From Betaproteobacteria bacterium (GTDB lineage: Bacteria > Pseudomonadota > Gammaproteobacteria > Burkholderiales > Burkholderiaceae_C), in NCBI GenBank assembly GCA_009923315.1, contig RFTU01000005.1:1-64000 (forward strand): 64,000 nucleotides of DNA, in the 5' to 3' direction. Positions within the stretch are counted from its first letter, which is position 1. The number at the start of each line of letters is the position of its first letter. Below, one piece after another: positions 8,769-18,229 of the stretch. The position numbers and the translations under genes were made by a program. Below the pieces are notes generated by a model. It ran no database searches and had not been told where the DNA came from. It saw only the letters and a program-made list of their open reading frames with translations.

Positions 8769-8927
8769 ATGGCTGCGCAAGACACCCCCAGCACCTCGCT
8801 ACCCGTGCGCCGCCGCACGTTCGAAGACAAGACCGTTCGGATGCTCGCCGACCACGCCGGCAAGATCTACCTGGGCCTGTTCGTATTGGCGGCTTTGGTC
8901 GTGACCTTGCACGAGCCCCTGGGCTGA
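8769..8927 (+). CDS. Small membrane protein of unknown function (52 residues)
   Basis: The frame from ATG 8769 encodes a basic N-terminal half (PVRRRTFEDK) and one hydrophobic segment near residues 33-46 (IYLGLFVLAALVVTL), so it is a candidate single-span inner-membrane protein. No family is recognised. A near-palindromic operator-like site lies 66 bases upstream. It faces the PII-like gene with a short palindrome-containing gap. It could be spurious, but composition and membrane segment favour a real gene. Confidence 0.45.
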   Translation: MAAQDTPSTSLPVRRRTFEDKTVRMLADHAGKIYLGLFVLAALVVTLHEPLG

Positions 8928-8933
8928 CGCAGC

Positions 8934-8945
8934 CGTGGCGCCACG
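8934..8945. repeat. Perfect 12-base palindrome between convergent genes
   Basis: CGTGGCGCCACG is a perfect palindrome, followed by a second TGGCGCCA at 8947-8954. It separates two converging genes. It has no T-tract, so it is not a classical intrinsic terminator in either direction. Confidence 0.4.
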
Positions 8946-8959
8946 ATGGCGCCAAGGGT

Positions 8960-9313
8960 TCAGACCGGCGTGTCAGGCGCGGTCAGGGCCGCCCGGTCCC
9001 GGATGCGATGGGTGGCCTGCACATCGACCACCCACACCAGGCCATCGCCCACCGTTCCGGTGCTGCAGGTATCGAATACCGCCTCACGGATCGAATCGAC
9101 CATCGCCGCTTCGCACAGCACGCACACCAGCACCTTGTGGGAGAACTCGGTGAGTTCCTCCCTCACCGTACGCTTGACCAGCGCTGCAGGCGCGGTAAAG
9201 CCGTCGGCGTTCCAGACGGTGACCCCGGGAAAGTTGGGGATGGCCCTCAGCGCCTCACGCAGGCGGGGCAAACGGCTGGGGCGCACGATGGCGCGAACTT
9301 CTTTCATGCTCAT
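8960..9313 (-). CDS. PII-like protein of a heavy-metal efflux operon
   Basis: This 117-residue protein has the GlnB/PII-like ferredoxin fold pattern: an opening KEVRAIVRPSRL strand-helix and a closing STGTVGDGLVWVVDV strand. Such proteins often accompany CzcA/CusA pumps and are thought to sense or buffer metal rather than nitrogen status. It lacks the uridylylation Tyr T-loop of true GlnB. It carries three Cys in VCVLCE and DTC that could bind metal. The start ATG at 9313 is preceded by TTGGAG at good spacing; an upstream TTG at 9325 is less likely. It lies 17 bases after the pump gene on the same strand, as the last gene of the operon. Confidence 0.8.
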   Translation of the reverse strand: MSMKEVRAIVRPSRLPRLREALRAIPNFPGVTVWNADGFTAPAALVKRTVREELTEFSHKVLVCVLCEAAMVDSIREAVFDTCSTGTVGDGLVWVVDVQATHRIRDRAALTAPDTPV

Positions 9314-9330
9314 TTTGGACTCCAAGGAAT

Positions 9331-12300
9331 TCAGGCTTCGAGCGCCCGGTCGTCAAACCAGCGGTACAAGGTGGGCAAGACCACCAGGGTCAACAAGGTT
9401 GAGGACAACAAGCCCCCGATCACCACAATGGCCAGCGGGCGCTGCACTTCAGATCCAGGGCCTGTGGCGAACAGAAAGGGCACCAAGCCGAGCAGTGCCA
9501 CCGTGGCGGTCATCATCACCGGGCGAAAGCGCTGCACACAGCCCTCACGGACCGCCGTGGTCAGCTCCACACCATCCTCACGCAGTCGCTTGATGCAGGT
9601 CACCAGCACCACGCCGTTGAGCACCGCAATGCCCCACAGCGCGATGAAACCCACCGAGGCCGGCACGCTGAGGTATTCGCCGGTGATGAACAGCCCGATC
9701 ACGCCGCCGATCGATGCGAAGGGCAGCACCATGATGATGAGTGCAGCCAACTTGACCGAGTTGAACAACAGGAACAGCAGGAAGAAGATCGCCGCAATCG
9801 TCAGCGGAACGATGATGGCCAGCGTACCCATGGCACGCTCCATGTTCTCGAACTGACCGCCGTAGACGAAGCGATAGCCCTCGGGCAGCTTCACCTCCGT
9901 GTCCAGCCGCTGCTGCACCTCGGCCACGAAGCCCGCCAGGTCTCTACCTTCGACATTGGCACCCACCACCACGCGGCGCTTGCCGCTTTCACGGCTGATC
10001 TGAGCCGGTCCATCCACCAGCTCGATGTGAGCCAGGCTGCTCAGAGGCAGCTGAGCACCGTCCGGTGCATTGACCAGCATCTTGCCGATGGCCTCCACCG
10101 TGCTGCGCTGCTCGGCCGGGAAACGCACGATTACGCTGTAGCGGCGTTCACCTTCGTAGAGGGTGGTCACATCCTTGCCGCCCACGGCCGTTTCGATCAG
10201 CGCCTGCACATCGGCCACATTCACGCCGTGGCGGGCAATGGCCTTGCGATCGATTTCGATGGTCAAGGCCTGCTGACCGGACAAGCGCTCGATGCGGATG
10301 TCCTTGCTGCCCGCCACACTTCGCAGAATGCGCGCCACTTGCTCAGACAAGTCGCGCAGCTCCTTGAGGTCGTCGCCGAAGATCTTGACGGCCAGCTGTG
10401 AGCGCACCCCCGTCACCATTTCGTCCACCCGCTCGGAGATCGGCTGCGACAACACGATCTGAACGCCGGGAATCGTGGACAGGCGCTGGCGGATGTCCTC
10501 GTCGATCTCGTCTTGCGTGCGGCCAGACTTGGGGTCCAGCAGTACGATGGGGTCGCTCTCATTAGGCCCCGCAGGATCCGCTGGCGACTCGCCACGGCCC
10601 AGCTTGGACACCACCATCTTCACACCGGGTACCTCGGAAATGGCTTTCATCGCCGCCATCTCCATCTTCACCGACTCGTCCAGCGAAATGCTGGGCACGC
10701 GATTGATCTGCGGCGTGAGCGCTCCCTCCTTCATGATCGGCATGAAGGACTTTCCCAGGAAGGGGAAGAGTGCGACCGACCCCAGCAGCAGGGCCAGCGC
10801 CACCAGGATGGTCTTCTTGCCGTTGCCCATGGCCTGGTCCAGCAGCTTCAGGTAGTGGCGCTTGAGGAAGGCGATCAGCTTGGTGTCGTGGTCAGCACCA
10901 CCCTTTAGAAAGTAGGAGCACAGCACCGGCGACAGGAACAGCGAGACGACGAGCGAGACCGTCAGTGCGATCGCAATCGTCAGGGCCAGCGGCGCAAACA
11001 TCTTCCCTTCGATGCCTTGCAGCGTCATCAGCGGCAGGAACACCAGGATGATGATGGCAATGCCAAAAATGGTCGGAGTGGCCACCTCCTGGGTGGCTTC
11101 CAGCACCGTGCGAACACGCTCTCCGATCGATTGACCCGCTTGGCCCAGCCGGTGGTAGACGTTCTCCACCACCACCACCGTGGCGTCGACCATCAGGCCG
11201 ATGGCGATGGCCAGCCCCCCCAATGACATCAGGTTGGCCGACATCCCCTGCTGGTTCATCACGATGAAGGTCGTCAGCGGCGCGATGATCAGCGTGGCCA
11301 CCACGATCAGGCTGGAGCGCACATCCCCCAGGAAGATGAAGAGGATGACGACCACCAGGAAGATGCCCTCGATCAGCACCTTGCCCACCGTCCAAAGGGC
11401 TGAGTCCACCAGGTCGGTGCGGTCGTAATAGGGGACGATCCTCAGGCCATCGGGCAGCATGCCCTTGGCGTTGATCTCCTCCACCCGATCCTTCACGCGA
11501 CCCACCACCTCCTTGGCATTGCCGCCGCGCATCATCAGCACGATGCCCGAAACCGCCTCGGTGTAGCCGCCCTTGATGATGGCGCCTTGCCGCACCTCAT
11601 GGCCGATTTGCACCGTGGCCACATCCTTCACGTACACCGGCAGGCCGCCCTGCTCCTTGACCACGATATTGCCGATGTCCTCCAGCGTCCGGATCAGGCC
11701 CACGCCGCGGATCAGGTACTGCTCCTGGACCTGGGGCAGGATGCCGCCGCTGGCGTTGGAGTTGTTGTCGGCGATGGCCTGCACCACCTGCTGCACTGAC
11801 AGCCCATAGTGGCGCAGCCGGCCCGGGTCCACCATGGCCTGGTACTGCTTCACATAGCCGCCCTGGGAGTTGATTTCAGCCACCCCAGGAATCGATCGCA
11901 GCAAGGGACGCACCACCCAATCCTGGATGGTGCGCCGCTCCATGAGCTCTTCCTGCGTCAGCGCACGCTGGCCGTCATCGGGTCGTTCCAGGGTGTACTG
12001 GTACACCTCGCCCAGGCCGGTGGACACCGGGCCCAGGATGGGCACGATGCCCTGGGGCATGCGAGGGGTCACCTCCAGCAGGCGCTCCATCACCAGCTGA
12101 CGCGCGAAGTACACGTCGGTGGCGTCGGTGAACACCAGGGTGATGATGGACAGGCCACTCTTGTTCAGAGAGCGCATCTCGGTCAAGCCGGGCAGACCCG
12201 TCATCGCGATTTCCAGGGGCACCGTCACGAAGCGCTCGATTTCCTCGGGCGAACGGCCGGGGGCCTCGGTGGCCACCTGCACCTGCACATTGGTCACATC

Positions 12301-12420
12301 GGGAAAGGCGTCGATGGAGAGCTTGGTGGCCTCGCGCAGGCCGAAGCCGCACATCACCAGGGCGATCACCACCACCACCAAGCGCTGCGACAGCGCCGCT
12401 CGGATCATGTTGCCGATCAT
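9331..12420 (-). CDS. Heavy-metal efflux RND transporter, CzcA/CusA family
   Basis: This 1029-residue inner-membrane proton/metal antiporter is full length, with an N-terminal membrane helix, two large periplasmic loops and two six-helix groups. It is the motor of a tripartite CzcCBA-type pump that exports cations across both membranes. The TM4 signature reads AIGLMVDATVVVVEN. Zinc/cobalt/cadmium CzcA proteins have DFG followed by DGAV here, and the copper/silver CusA has AVGAMVDAAIVMIEN. The missing DFG points away from the classical CzcA specificity, but the metal cannot be fixed. The adaptor gene ends nine bases upstream, so it is in one operon with the adaptor and TolC-type protein. Confidence 0.93.
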   Translation of the reverse strand: MIGNMIRAALSQRLVVVVIALVMCGFGLREATKLSIDAFPDVTNVQVQVATEAPGRSPEEIERFVTVPLEIAMTGLPGLTEMRSLNKSGLSIITLVFTDATDVYFARQLVMERLLEVTPRMPQGIVPILGPVSTGLGEVYQYTLERPDDGQRALTQEELMERRTIQDWVVRPLLRSIPGVAEINSQGGYVKQYQAMVDPGRLRHYGLSVQQVVQAIADNNSNASGGILPQVQEQYLIRGVGLIRTLEDIGNIVVKEQGGLPVYVKDVATVQIGHEVRQGAIIKGGYTEAVSGIVLMMRGGNAKEVVGRVKDRVEEINAKGMLPDGLRIVPYYDRTDLVDSALWTVGKVLIEGIFLVVVILFIFLGDVRSSLIVVATLIIAPLTTFIVMNQQGMSANLMSLGGLAIAIGLMVDATVVVVENVYHRLGQAGQSIGERVRTVLEATQEVATPTIFGIAIIILVFLPLMTLQGIEGKMFAPLALTIAIALTVSLVVSLFLSPVLCSYFLKGGADHDTKLIAFLKRHYLKLLDQAMGNGKKTILVALALLLGSVALFPFLGKSFMPIMKEGALTPQINRVPSISLDESVKMEMAAMKAISEVPGVKMVVSKLGRGESPADPAGPNESDPIVLLDPKSGRTQDEIDEDIRQRLSTIPGVQIVLSQPISERVDEMVTGVRSQLAVKIFGDDLKELRDLSEQVARILRSVAGSKDIRIERLSGQQALTIEIDRKAIARHGVNVADVQALIETAVGGKDVTTLYEGERRYSVIVRFPAEQRSTVEAIGKMLVNAPDGAQLPLSSLAHIELVDGPAQISRESGKRRVVVGANVEGRDLAGFVAEVQQRLDTEVKLPEGYRFVYGGQFENMERAMGTLAIIVPLTIAAIFFLLFLLFNSVKLAALIIMVLPFASIGGVIGLFITGEYLSVPASVGFIALWGIAVLNGVVLVTCIKRLREDGVELTTAVREGCVQRFRPVMMTATVALLGLVPFLFATGPGSEVQRPLAIVVIGGLLSSTLLTLVVLPTLYRWFDDRALEA

Positions 12421-12428
12421 GGTGGGCC

Positions 12429-13592
12429 CTACTCCAGCTCGGCGCGCTTGCGCTCGTTGTTCAGGTGGAAGGCCCCCTCGGATACCACGCGCTGCCCTTC
12501 TACCGCCGGACCCAAACGCACCGGGGTCAGCCGAAAGCGGCCTTTGCCTTCCTCCACATACACGTGATCCTTATCCTGCTCACGCACCACGGCGGAAGCC
12601 GGGATCGCCAACACCCGCTCGGCGGCTGACGATATGCGCATCGTCGCCAGCATCTGCGGCTTGAGCGCGCGGCCGGTGTTCTCCACCTCGGTGCGAATGG
12701 CCACGGTGCGTGTATCGGGGTTGACCGTGTCACCCACGAACACGATGCGTCCACTCCAGCGCTGCTGCTGGCCCAAGGCCGGCACTTGAATCTCGACGGC
12801 CTGACCCACCTGAACCGAGCGCGCGGCCTGTTCGGGCAGCCCGCCGACCACCCAAACACGGGTCAGGTCCGCCACGGTGAACAGCGGGTCACCGGGCTGC
12901 GCCACCTGACCCTGGCTCAACTTGCGCTCAATCACGGTGCCCGCCAGGGTGGAACTCACGGCTGCATGCGGCACCAGTTGGCCCTGCTGTCGCAGGCGGG
13001 CCACGGAATCAGCCGGCACGCCCATCATCTGCAGCTGGTCGGCTGCAGCCTTCAGTTCTGCGCCGGCGATGGCCAGCTCGGACTGCCGACGCTGCAACTC
13101 CGCGGAGCCGATCACATCGGCGCGCAGCAGCTGCTGAGCCCGGTCTTCTGCCCGTTCGGCCAACTCTCGATTGGCGTGGGCTCGCAGATAGGCCAGCTGC
13201 GCCTGGGCCAACTCTGGGCTGGACACATGCGCCATGGCCTGCCCGCGGGACACGCGGTCGCCCACATCCACCAACACCTCGGTCACGCGGCCGGTTACCG
13301 CCGCACCGATGCGCGTGACCTTCTGCTCATTGGCCTCGATACGACCCGCCACTTCCTGAACCGAGGCCAGATCGTGCAGCTTCACCGGAATGGACTGGAA
13401 GCGATCCAGCATCTCCGACTTGACCGTCACGCGCATGGGGTCTTCTGCGCCGCCGGCGGATGCACCAGTTGCCGTCAGGGCCTTGCCGGGCTTGGTCTCG
13501 TTGGGCTTACTGGACTCGCCACAGGCAGCCAGCAGCACCACACAGGCTGCTGTCACCAGCGCGTGCTTGGAGAGGGTCGAAGGCAGGTTCAT
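12429..13592 (-). CDS. Efflux RND periplasmic adaptor lipoprotein (CzcB/CusB type)
   Basis: This 387-residue membrane-fusion protein links the inner-membrane pump to the outer-membrane channel. The start at 13592 gives a lipoprotein signal peptide with lipobox LLAAC and acylated C24, which decides the start; the frame is open further upstream without such a signal. After a linker come a lipoyl-like half (GRVTEVLVDVGDRVSRGQ), a coiled-coil hairpin of LAQAQLAYLRAHANRELAER type, the second lipoyl half and a beta-barrel domain (VWVVGGLPEQAARSVQVGQ). No N-terminal His/Met-rich metal-binding stretch is present. It lies 70 bases after the TolC-type gene and nine before the pump gene. Confidence 0.9.
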   Translation of the reverse strand: MNLPSTLSKHALVTAACVVLLAACGESSKPNETKPGKALTATGASAGGAEDPMRVTVKSEMLDRFQSIPVKLHDLASVQEVAGRIEANEQKVTRIGAAVTGRVTEVLVDVGDRVSRGQAMAHVSSPELAQAQLAYLRAHANRELAERAEDRAQQLLRADVIGSAELQRRQSELAIAGAELKAAADQLQMMGVPADSVARLRQQGQLVPHAAVSSTLAGTVIERKLSQGQVAQPGDPLFTVADLTRVWVVGGLPEQAARSVQVGQAVEIQVPALGQQQRWSGRIVFVGDTVNPDTRTVAIRTEVENTGRALKPQMLATMRISSAAERVLAIPASAVVREQDKDHVYVEEGKGRFRLTPVRLGPAVEGQRVVSEGAFHLNNERKRAELE

Positions 13593-13662
13593 CTTGTTTG
13601 GGAAGTCCAGGGAAACAGATCGGGGTTCAGATGCGGACGAGGCTTCACCGGGCCGCCGAGGT

Positions 13663-15132
13663 TCACGGTTGGGAGCCGGCATATCGCCCCTCCAGTCGTT
13701 CGATTTCGATGAGCGCCGCCTGCGCTTCGAAGCGGGCTTGAATGAGGTCAGCCCGAAGCGTCCGAAGTACCCGCTGCGCATCCAGCACGTCCAGGATTCC
13801 GCGTTCACCAAATCGCCAGGCCGCCTCAGCCACCCTTACCGCGGCCTCGGCTTCGGTCAACGCGCCCTGGCTCAGCGCACGTACACGCGCCTGTGCCATC
13901 TCCAGCGCGGTACGCGCCATCTTCAATTCCTGCAACAGCTCGGCGCGGCGCCCCTCCAGTGCGGCCTGAGCGCGCGCCACATCCAGTTGCGCCTGAGCGA
14001 TGGGGCCCTGCCTGCGGTCCCAGATCGGAACATGGAGGCTCACGCCCAGCCCACTCTGGCGAACATCGGGCTCCCGGCTACGACTGGCCACCACATCCAC
14101 TGACGGCCACACCGACGAACGCGCCTGGGCAAGCGATGCGCCCGCCTGCCGCGTCACCTGCTGCAGCAGCGCCAACTCCAGGTTGCCTTCCAGGCCTCTA
14201 TCGGTGAACGTTGCGTTCATGAGGTCTGACGCCTCCATCACCGCGCCCGGTGGCAAGCTCCACGAGGCCGGCAGCAGGCCGCCGGCCATCCGGTTGAGCG
14301 CCAGGCGCACCTGATCGACCTGCAGGCGGGACTGCTGCAGCCGCTGGCGGGCCACAACCAACTCCGCCTCCGACTTGATGAGGTCATAGCGTGCCGCCTC
14401 TCCGAGGTCCACTCGGCGCCGAACGCGGTCTCGCACCTGCTCCAGAAGCGTCACCGACTCCGCGTAGGCCTGTACCTCGCTCTGACGCAGACCCAACTCC
14501 ACCACCAGGGTGCGGGCGCGGGCTGACACATCGTTCCTCAAGAGGCTGCGCTGCTGGCGGGCCACGTCCACACCAGCCTCGGCAGCCGCACGGCGGGCCT
14601 GACGCAGCCAGGGGTTCTCCAAAGGTTGCGCCACGGTCATGGCGGTCGAGTCACCCGCCCCAGCGCTGGGCGTGGGCTTCCACCGCCCGGCCTGCCAGTC
14701 CACCCGGGGATTGGGCAGGGCGCGGGCCGTGAGCACGCCAGCCTGGGCCGACTCTATGGCCAATGCTGCCAAGCGCAGATCCGATTGCTGAGCCAGCACC
14801 TTGTCCACCACCGCTTCCAGGCTCAACGGGACCGGCTCGGCCGTCGGCAGGAAACCCGACGCTGTTCCCGCTGCCGGAGTCCCCGACGCGCCCGCGCGGC
14901 TGACCGCCTTCGCCGAAGGATGGGCTTCCAAGCCACCTCCGGCCGCAAGGCTGGCGTCGTGCGACTGCGCCGAAGCGGGCAGCGAACACACGCCAAGCGA
15001 CAAGGCCGCCAAGGCCGTGAAGAGGACATAGGGCCTGGCCCCCAACACGTCTTGCGGGGCGGGCGGCTGAAGGCTCGTTGGCCTGCGCCTGCAGCGGAAG
15101 CTGGCCAAAGGGATCGACAGGGTCATGTGCAT
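13663..15132 (-). CDS. TolC-family outer-membrane channel of the metal efflux system (CzcC type)
   Basis: This 489-residue outer-membrane factor has a signal peptide (cleavage after ASAQ near residue 56, after an unusually long basic n-region) and two outer-membrane efflux repeats rich in long alpha-helical, Gln/Ala/Arg-rich heptads. The second repeat ends with AAWRFGERGILDVLDAQRVL, a motif typical of CzcC proteins. The region between the signal peptide and the first repeat, about residues 57-100, is low-complexity. It is the first gene of the operon; the next minus-strand gene upstream is a LysR regulator. The long N-terminus may mean that translation begins at a later codon. Confidence 0.88.
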   Translation of the reverse strand: MHMTLSIPLASFRCRRRPTSLQPPAPQDVLGARPYVLFTALAALSLGVCSLPASAQSHDASLAAGGGLEAHPSAKAVSRAGASGTPAAGTASGFLPTAEPVPLSLEAVVDKVLAQQSDLRLAALAIESAQAGVLTARALPNPRVDWQAGRWKPTPSAGAGDSTAMTVAQPLENPWLRQARRAAAEAGVDVARQQRSLLRNDVSARARTLVVELGLRQSEVQAYAESVTLLEQVRDRVRRRVDLGEAARYDLIKSEAELVVARQRLQQSRLQVDQVRLALNRMAGGLLPASWSLPPGAVMEASDLMNATFTDRGLEGNLELALLQQVTRQAGASLAQARSSVWPSVDVVASRSREPDVRQSGLGVSLHVPIWDRRQGPIAQAQLDVARAQAALEGRRAELLQELKMARTALEMAQARVRALSQGALTEAEAAVRVAEAAWRFGERGILDVLDAQRVLRTLRADLIQARFEAQAALIEIERLEGRYAGSQP

Positions 15133-15242
15133 AGGGGCTTGAATGACAAACGGATGCGAACCCGCACCCGTCTCAACCCCTGCACTCTAGGCTCGATGCA
15201 ATATCCTAAAAATATGGTGTATTGAGATAGACAATCCTGTTT
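15133..15242 (-). promoter_or_regulatory. Probable promoter region of the metal efflux operon
   Basis: The 110 bases between the NhaR-like gene end and the TolC-type gene start contain the only AT-rich stretch here (about 15196-15240, with TAAAAATATGG and TTGAGATAGACAATC). A sigma-70 promoter reading leftwards is plausible, but no convincing -35/-10 pair or regulator site can be fixed by eye. Confidence 0.3.
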
Positions 15243-16121
15243 TTACGAACTTGAAATGATCTGTTTGACCAGGGGATGGTGTTGGGACCGCCGGGTCACG
15301 ATCGCGTGTACATCCTCGGTGATATCGGTTTGTGCCAGTACCCGCAAGCCTCGCACAAGCTGCAGGTCCTCAAGCCCCAGAGTGCTGATCGGGAATACGC
15401 CCATGCCGCGCGCCGCGAACACCGACAGCAGCGCGCTGTCCTCGAACTCTGCCACCACCCGAGGGGACAAATCCTGCTGCTCGAACCAGGCGTCCAGCGC
15501 ATTGCGCAGAGGTGAATGACCGGTCGGCAACAGCACGGGCAATTGGTTCAGGCAGTTCGGGAACTCCGCCACCCTTGCCTTGCTCACCAGGGCCGCCGGG
15601 CCACACCAAGCCACAGGGGAAGAAACCAACAGACGGCTGCTCACCTTCAGGTTGGGGTTGTGCGGGGCCGGCTCGCCAGCCAGGACAATGTCCAGCTGGT
15701 GCAGGGCCAATTCAGCGATCAGCTCATCGAACTCCCCCTCATGGCAGACCAGTTTGAGGCCCGAGGTGTGGAGCACGGGCTCTAGCAGCGCGTGAGCGGC
15801 CAACTTGGATAGACCGTCGGACATTCCCACGGTCAGCCGAACCGTCTCGCTGGAGGCCACCTGACGCACGTCACGCGTGATCGCCTGGCCGATCTGAAAG
15901 ATCTCTTCCGCACGCTCAAAAGCCACCCGCCCGGCCTCCGTGAGCGCCACACCCCGGCCCTGGGGCTTGAGCAGCTGATGGCCCAGGGAGCGCTCGAGTT
16001 CGCGGACCTGCGCGCTCACGGTCTGCACCGCCATGCCCAGCCGCTCGGCAGCTCGGGCGATGCCACCCTCCTTGGCCACGACCCAGAAGTAGTGGAGATG
16101 GCGGTAGTTCAAGTTGGACAT
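15243..16121 (-). CDS. LysR-family transcriptional regulator, NhaR-like
   Basis: This 292-residue protein begins MSNLNYRHLHYFWVVAKEGG, the opening typical of NhaR, the activator of the Na+/H+ antiporter gene nhaA. The winged HTH (AAERLGMAVQTVSAQVRELE) is at residues 24-43 and a LysR substrate-binding domain follows. NhaR-like proteins also occur beside metal efflux or other transport genes in betaproteobacteria. No nhaA gene is in the window. It lies upstream of and in the same direction as the efflux operon, with 110 bases between, so it may control that operon; this is inference from position only. Confidence 0.85.
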   Translation of the reverse strand: MSNLNYRHLHYFWVVAKEGGIARAAERLGMAVQTVSAQVRELERSLGHQLLKPQGRGVALTEAGRVAFERAEEIFQIGQAITRDVRQVASSETVRLTVGMSDGLSKLAAHALLEPVLHTSGLKLVCHEGEFDELIAELALHQLDIVLAGEPAPHNPNLKVSSRLLVSSPVAWCGPAALVSKARVAEFPNCLNQLPVLLPTGHSPLRNALDAWFEQQDLSPRVVAEFEDSALLSVFAARGMGVFPISTLGLEDLQLVRGLRVLAQTDITEDVHAIVTRRSQHHPLVKQIISSS

Positions 16122-16186
16122 ACTGACGACTTAGATTCGAAAAAAGCTAACTGAGCTCTCAGTACGTTCTGATTTTAATAGTCGGA

Positions 16187-17110
16187 CTAGCGAGCGGAAA
16201 CCTCAGAAGCGCCCTTGATCTGCCGAAGCAGCTGGGCCTTGAAGGCGGCCGCAATGGGCGACAGACCGCGCGCAGCCGGGTGCACGATGTGCCACTGCGA
16301 CGGGATCGGAAAGCCAGCCACCTGGAGCACGGCCACACCATGCTCGCGCGCGCGACCGTGAAGCGCATGGCTGGAAATGACGCCCAAACCCAGGCCGCCG
16401 GCCACGGCCTCCTTGATGGCTTCGTTGCTACCCAATTCCAGCCGGACCTTGGGGTGAAAGCGCACCCGCTTGAAGTGCTGGTCCACAGCCATCCGGGTGC
16501 CTGATCCGCCCTCTCGCAGGATGAAGCGCTGGGAAGCCAGCGCCGAAAGCTCCAGTTCACCTCGGCGCAAGAGCCCATCGCCGTAGGGCGCAATCACCAC
16601 CAGCGGGTTGCTCATGAACACTTCATCATCCAGCTGCAGGTCTTGCGGCGGTGTGGACATGATGTAGAGATCGTCCATGTCTTCCCGCAGGCGGGCCACC
16701 ACCCCGTCGCGGTTGAGGATCTCGATGGCGACATCAATGGCCGGATGCCGTTTGCAAAAGGCACCGATCAAGCGCGGCATGAAGTACTTGGCCGTACTCA
16801 CCACCGCCACCCGCAAACGGCCACGCGTCAACCCTCGCGCGCCATCCACCACCTGCTCAAAGGCGCTCCACTGGTTGACCATGGCTCGAGCTGTCTTGGC
16901 GAGTTCCACACCAATATCAGTGAGTTGCACTTTGCGCGACACCACCTCGTACAAGGGCAGGCCAACGGAATCGGTAAGTTCGCGCAATTGCATGGACGCC
17001 GTGGGCTGGGTGACGTGCATGGCGCGCGCAGCCGCCGTCACGCTGCCGGTTTCGGCCAGGGCGAGGAACAACCTCAACTGCCTGAACGTTGCTTTCATAG
17101 ATTTATTCAT
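16187..17110 (-). CDS. LysR-family regulator next to the bicarbonate transporter gene
   Basis: This 307-residue regulator has an N-terminal winged HTH (AAARAMHVTQPTASMQLREL) and a substrate-binding domain of the CbbR/CmpR/CysB branch (RGRLRVAVVSTAKYFMPRLI). It is transcribed divergently from the SbtA-type gene across a 75-base AT-rich gap, the classical arrangement for a LysR regulator and its target. CbbR and CmpR sense metabolites linked to CO2 fixation and inorganic carbon supply, so a role in carbon-supply control is a reasonable inference. The start ATG 17110 has no strong ribosome site; a second in-frame ATG at 17098 is an alternative. Confidence 0.87.
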   Translation of the reverse strand: MNKSMKATFRQLRLFLALAETGSVTAAARAMHVTQPTASMQLRELTDSVGLPLYEVVSRKVQLTDIGVELAKTARAMVNQWSAFEQVVDGARGLTRGRLRVAVVSTAKYFMPRLIGAFCKRHPAIDVAIEILNRDGVVARLREDMDDLYIMSTPPQDLQLDDEVFMSNPLVVIAPYGDGLLRRGELELSALASQRFILREGGSGTRMAVDQHFKRVRFHPKVRLELGSNEAIKEAVAGGLGLGVISSHALHGRAREHGVAVLQVAGFPIPSQWHIVHPAARGLSPIAAAFKAQLLRQIKGASEVSAR

Positions 17111-17185
17111 ATGTATCGCTAAGTATAAATCGATTTTTCAAAATTCATTGATCTTCGTAGGATCTCCGGAAAAGGAGATGAACCC

Positions 17186-18229
17186 ATGAACAACCTCACC
17201 GATCCCGCCATTCTGTTTTTCATCTTTGGTGTGCTGGCCGGCACGCTGCGCTCGAATTTGGAAATCCCGCAGGCCATCTCCAAGTTCCTCTCGCTTTACC
17301 TGCTGATGGCGCTGGGCCTCAAGGGCGGCTTTGCCTTGGCCAAGTCGGGCCTGTCGCCCGAAATCATGCTCAGTTTGGGTGCTGCAGTCGCCATGGCCTT
17401 CCTGGTACCCACGATCGGCTGGCTCTTCTTGCGCCAGCGTGTGGCCGGCTACGATGCTGCAGCGGTCGCAGCCGCCTACGGCTCGGTCAGCGCCGTCACC
17501 TTCGTGACCGCCATGCAGTACCTCGAAGGCCAAGGCTTGAATTTCGGTGGACACATGGCCGTGGCCATGGTGCTGATGGAGTCACCCGCCATCATCATGG
17601 CGGTGCTGCTGGCCAGCACACTGCGTCACGCAAGGGCCGCCCAGGTCTCAGCCGTCCCCACGGGTGGCGCCACAGTCGCCCTTGGCGGCCCTCCTGCGCA
17701 GCCGAGGAGCCTGCCCTTGTCAGGCGGTCAAATCGCGTCACCGTCCATAGGCGGCATCCTGCACGAGTCCTTCACCGACGGCGCCCATTTGCTGCTGCTC
17801 GGTGCCATGGCCGTGGGGTTCATCAGTGGGGATGCTGGCAAGGTCGTGATGCAGCCCTTCTCGGGTGACCTGTTCAAGGGCATGCTGGCCTTCTTTCTGT
17901 TGGACATGGGTCTGATGGTGGCGCGCAACTTCAAGGACGCCCGCAAGGCTTCTCCCGCGCTGCTGGCTTATGCGGCTGTGGGCCCGTTGGTGCACGCCGG
18001 CATCGCGTTGGCTTTGGGCTGGATCTTGGGGCTTCCCGCAACAGACGGGGCCCTGCTGATGGTCCTGTCGGCCAGTGCGTCGTACATCGTCGTGCCCGCC
18101 GTCCTTCGGTATGCGATTCCCGAGGCCAACCCCGCCCTCTACTTCGGCCTGAGCCTGGGGGTCACCTTTCCCCTCAACATCCTATTGGGGATTCCGTTGT
18201 ACACCGCAGCCGCGTTGGCAGTCCTGTGA
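17186..18229 (+). CDS. Sodium-dependent bicarbonate transporter, SbtA type
   Basis: This 347-residue polytopic membrane protein has two inverted groups of hydrophobic segments separated by a charged, Pro/Gly-rich loop around residues 150-190. The opening (DPAILFFIFGVLAGTLRSNL) and the central GSVSAVTFVTA and VLMESPAIIMAV segments are those of the SbtA family, which imports bicarbonate with Na+ in cyanobacteria and occurs in many proteobacteria. A strong AAGGAG site precedes the ATG. No gene for the companion PII-like SbtB is adjacent. The stop at 18227-18229 overlaps the start of a livF remnant. In a heterotroph the likely use is anaplerotic carboxylation; a biotin-dependent carboxylase is encoded 2 kb away. 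Confidence 0.87.
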   Translation: MNNLTDPAILFFIFGVLAGTLRSNLEIPQAISKFLSLYLLMALGLKGGFALAKSGLSPEIMLSLGAAVAMAFLVPTIGWLFLRQRVAGYDAAAVAAAYGSVSAVTFVTAMQYLEGQGLNFGGHMAVAMVLMESPAIIMAVLLASTLRHARAAQVSAVPTGGATVALGGPPAQPRSLPLSGGQIASPSIGGILHESFTDGAHLLLLGAMAVGFISGDAGKVVMQPFSGDLFKGMLAFFLLDMGLMVARNFKDARKASPALLAYAAVGPLVHAGIALALGWILGLPATDGALLMVLSASASYIVVPAVLRYAIPEANPALYFGLSLGVTFPLNILLGIPLYTAAALAVL

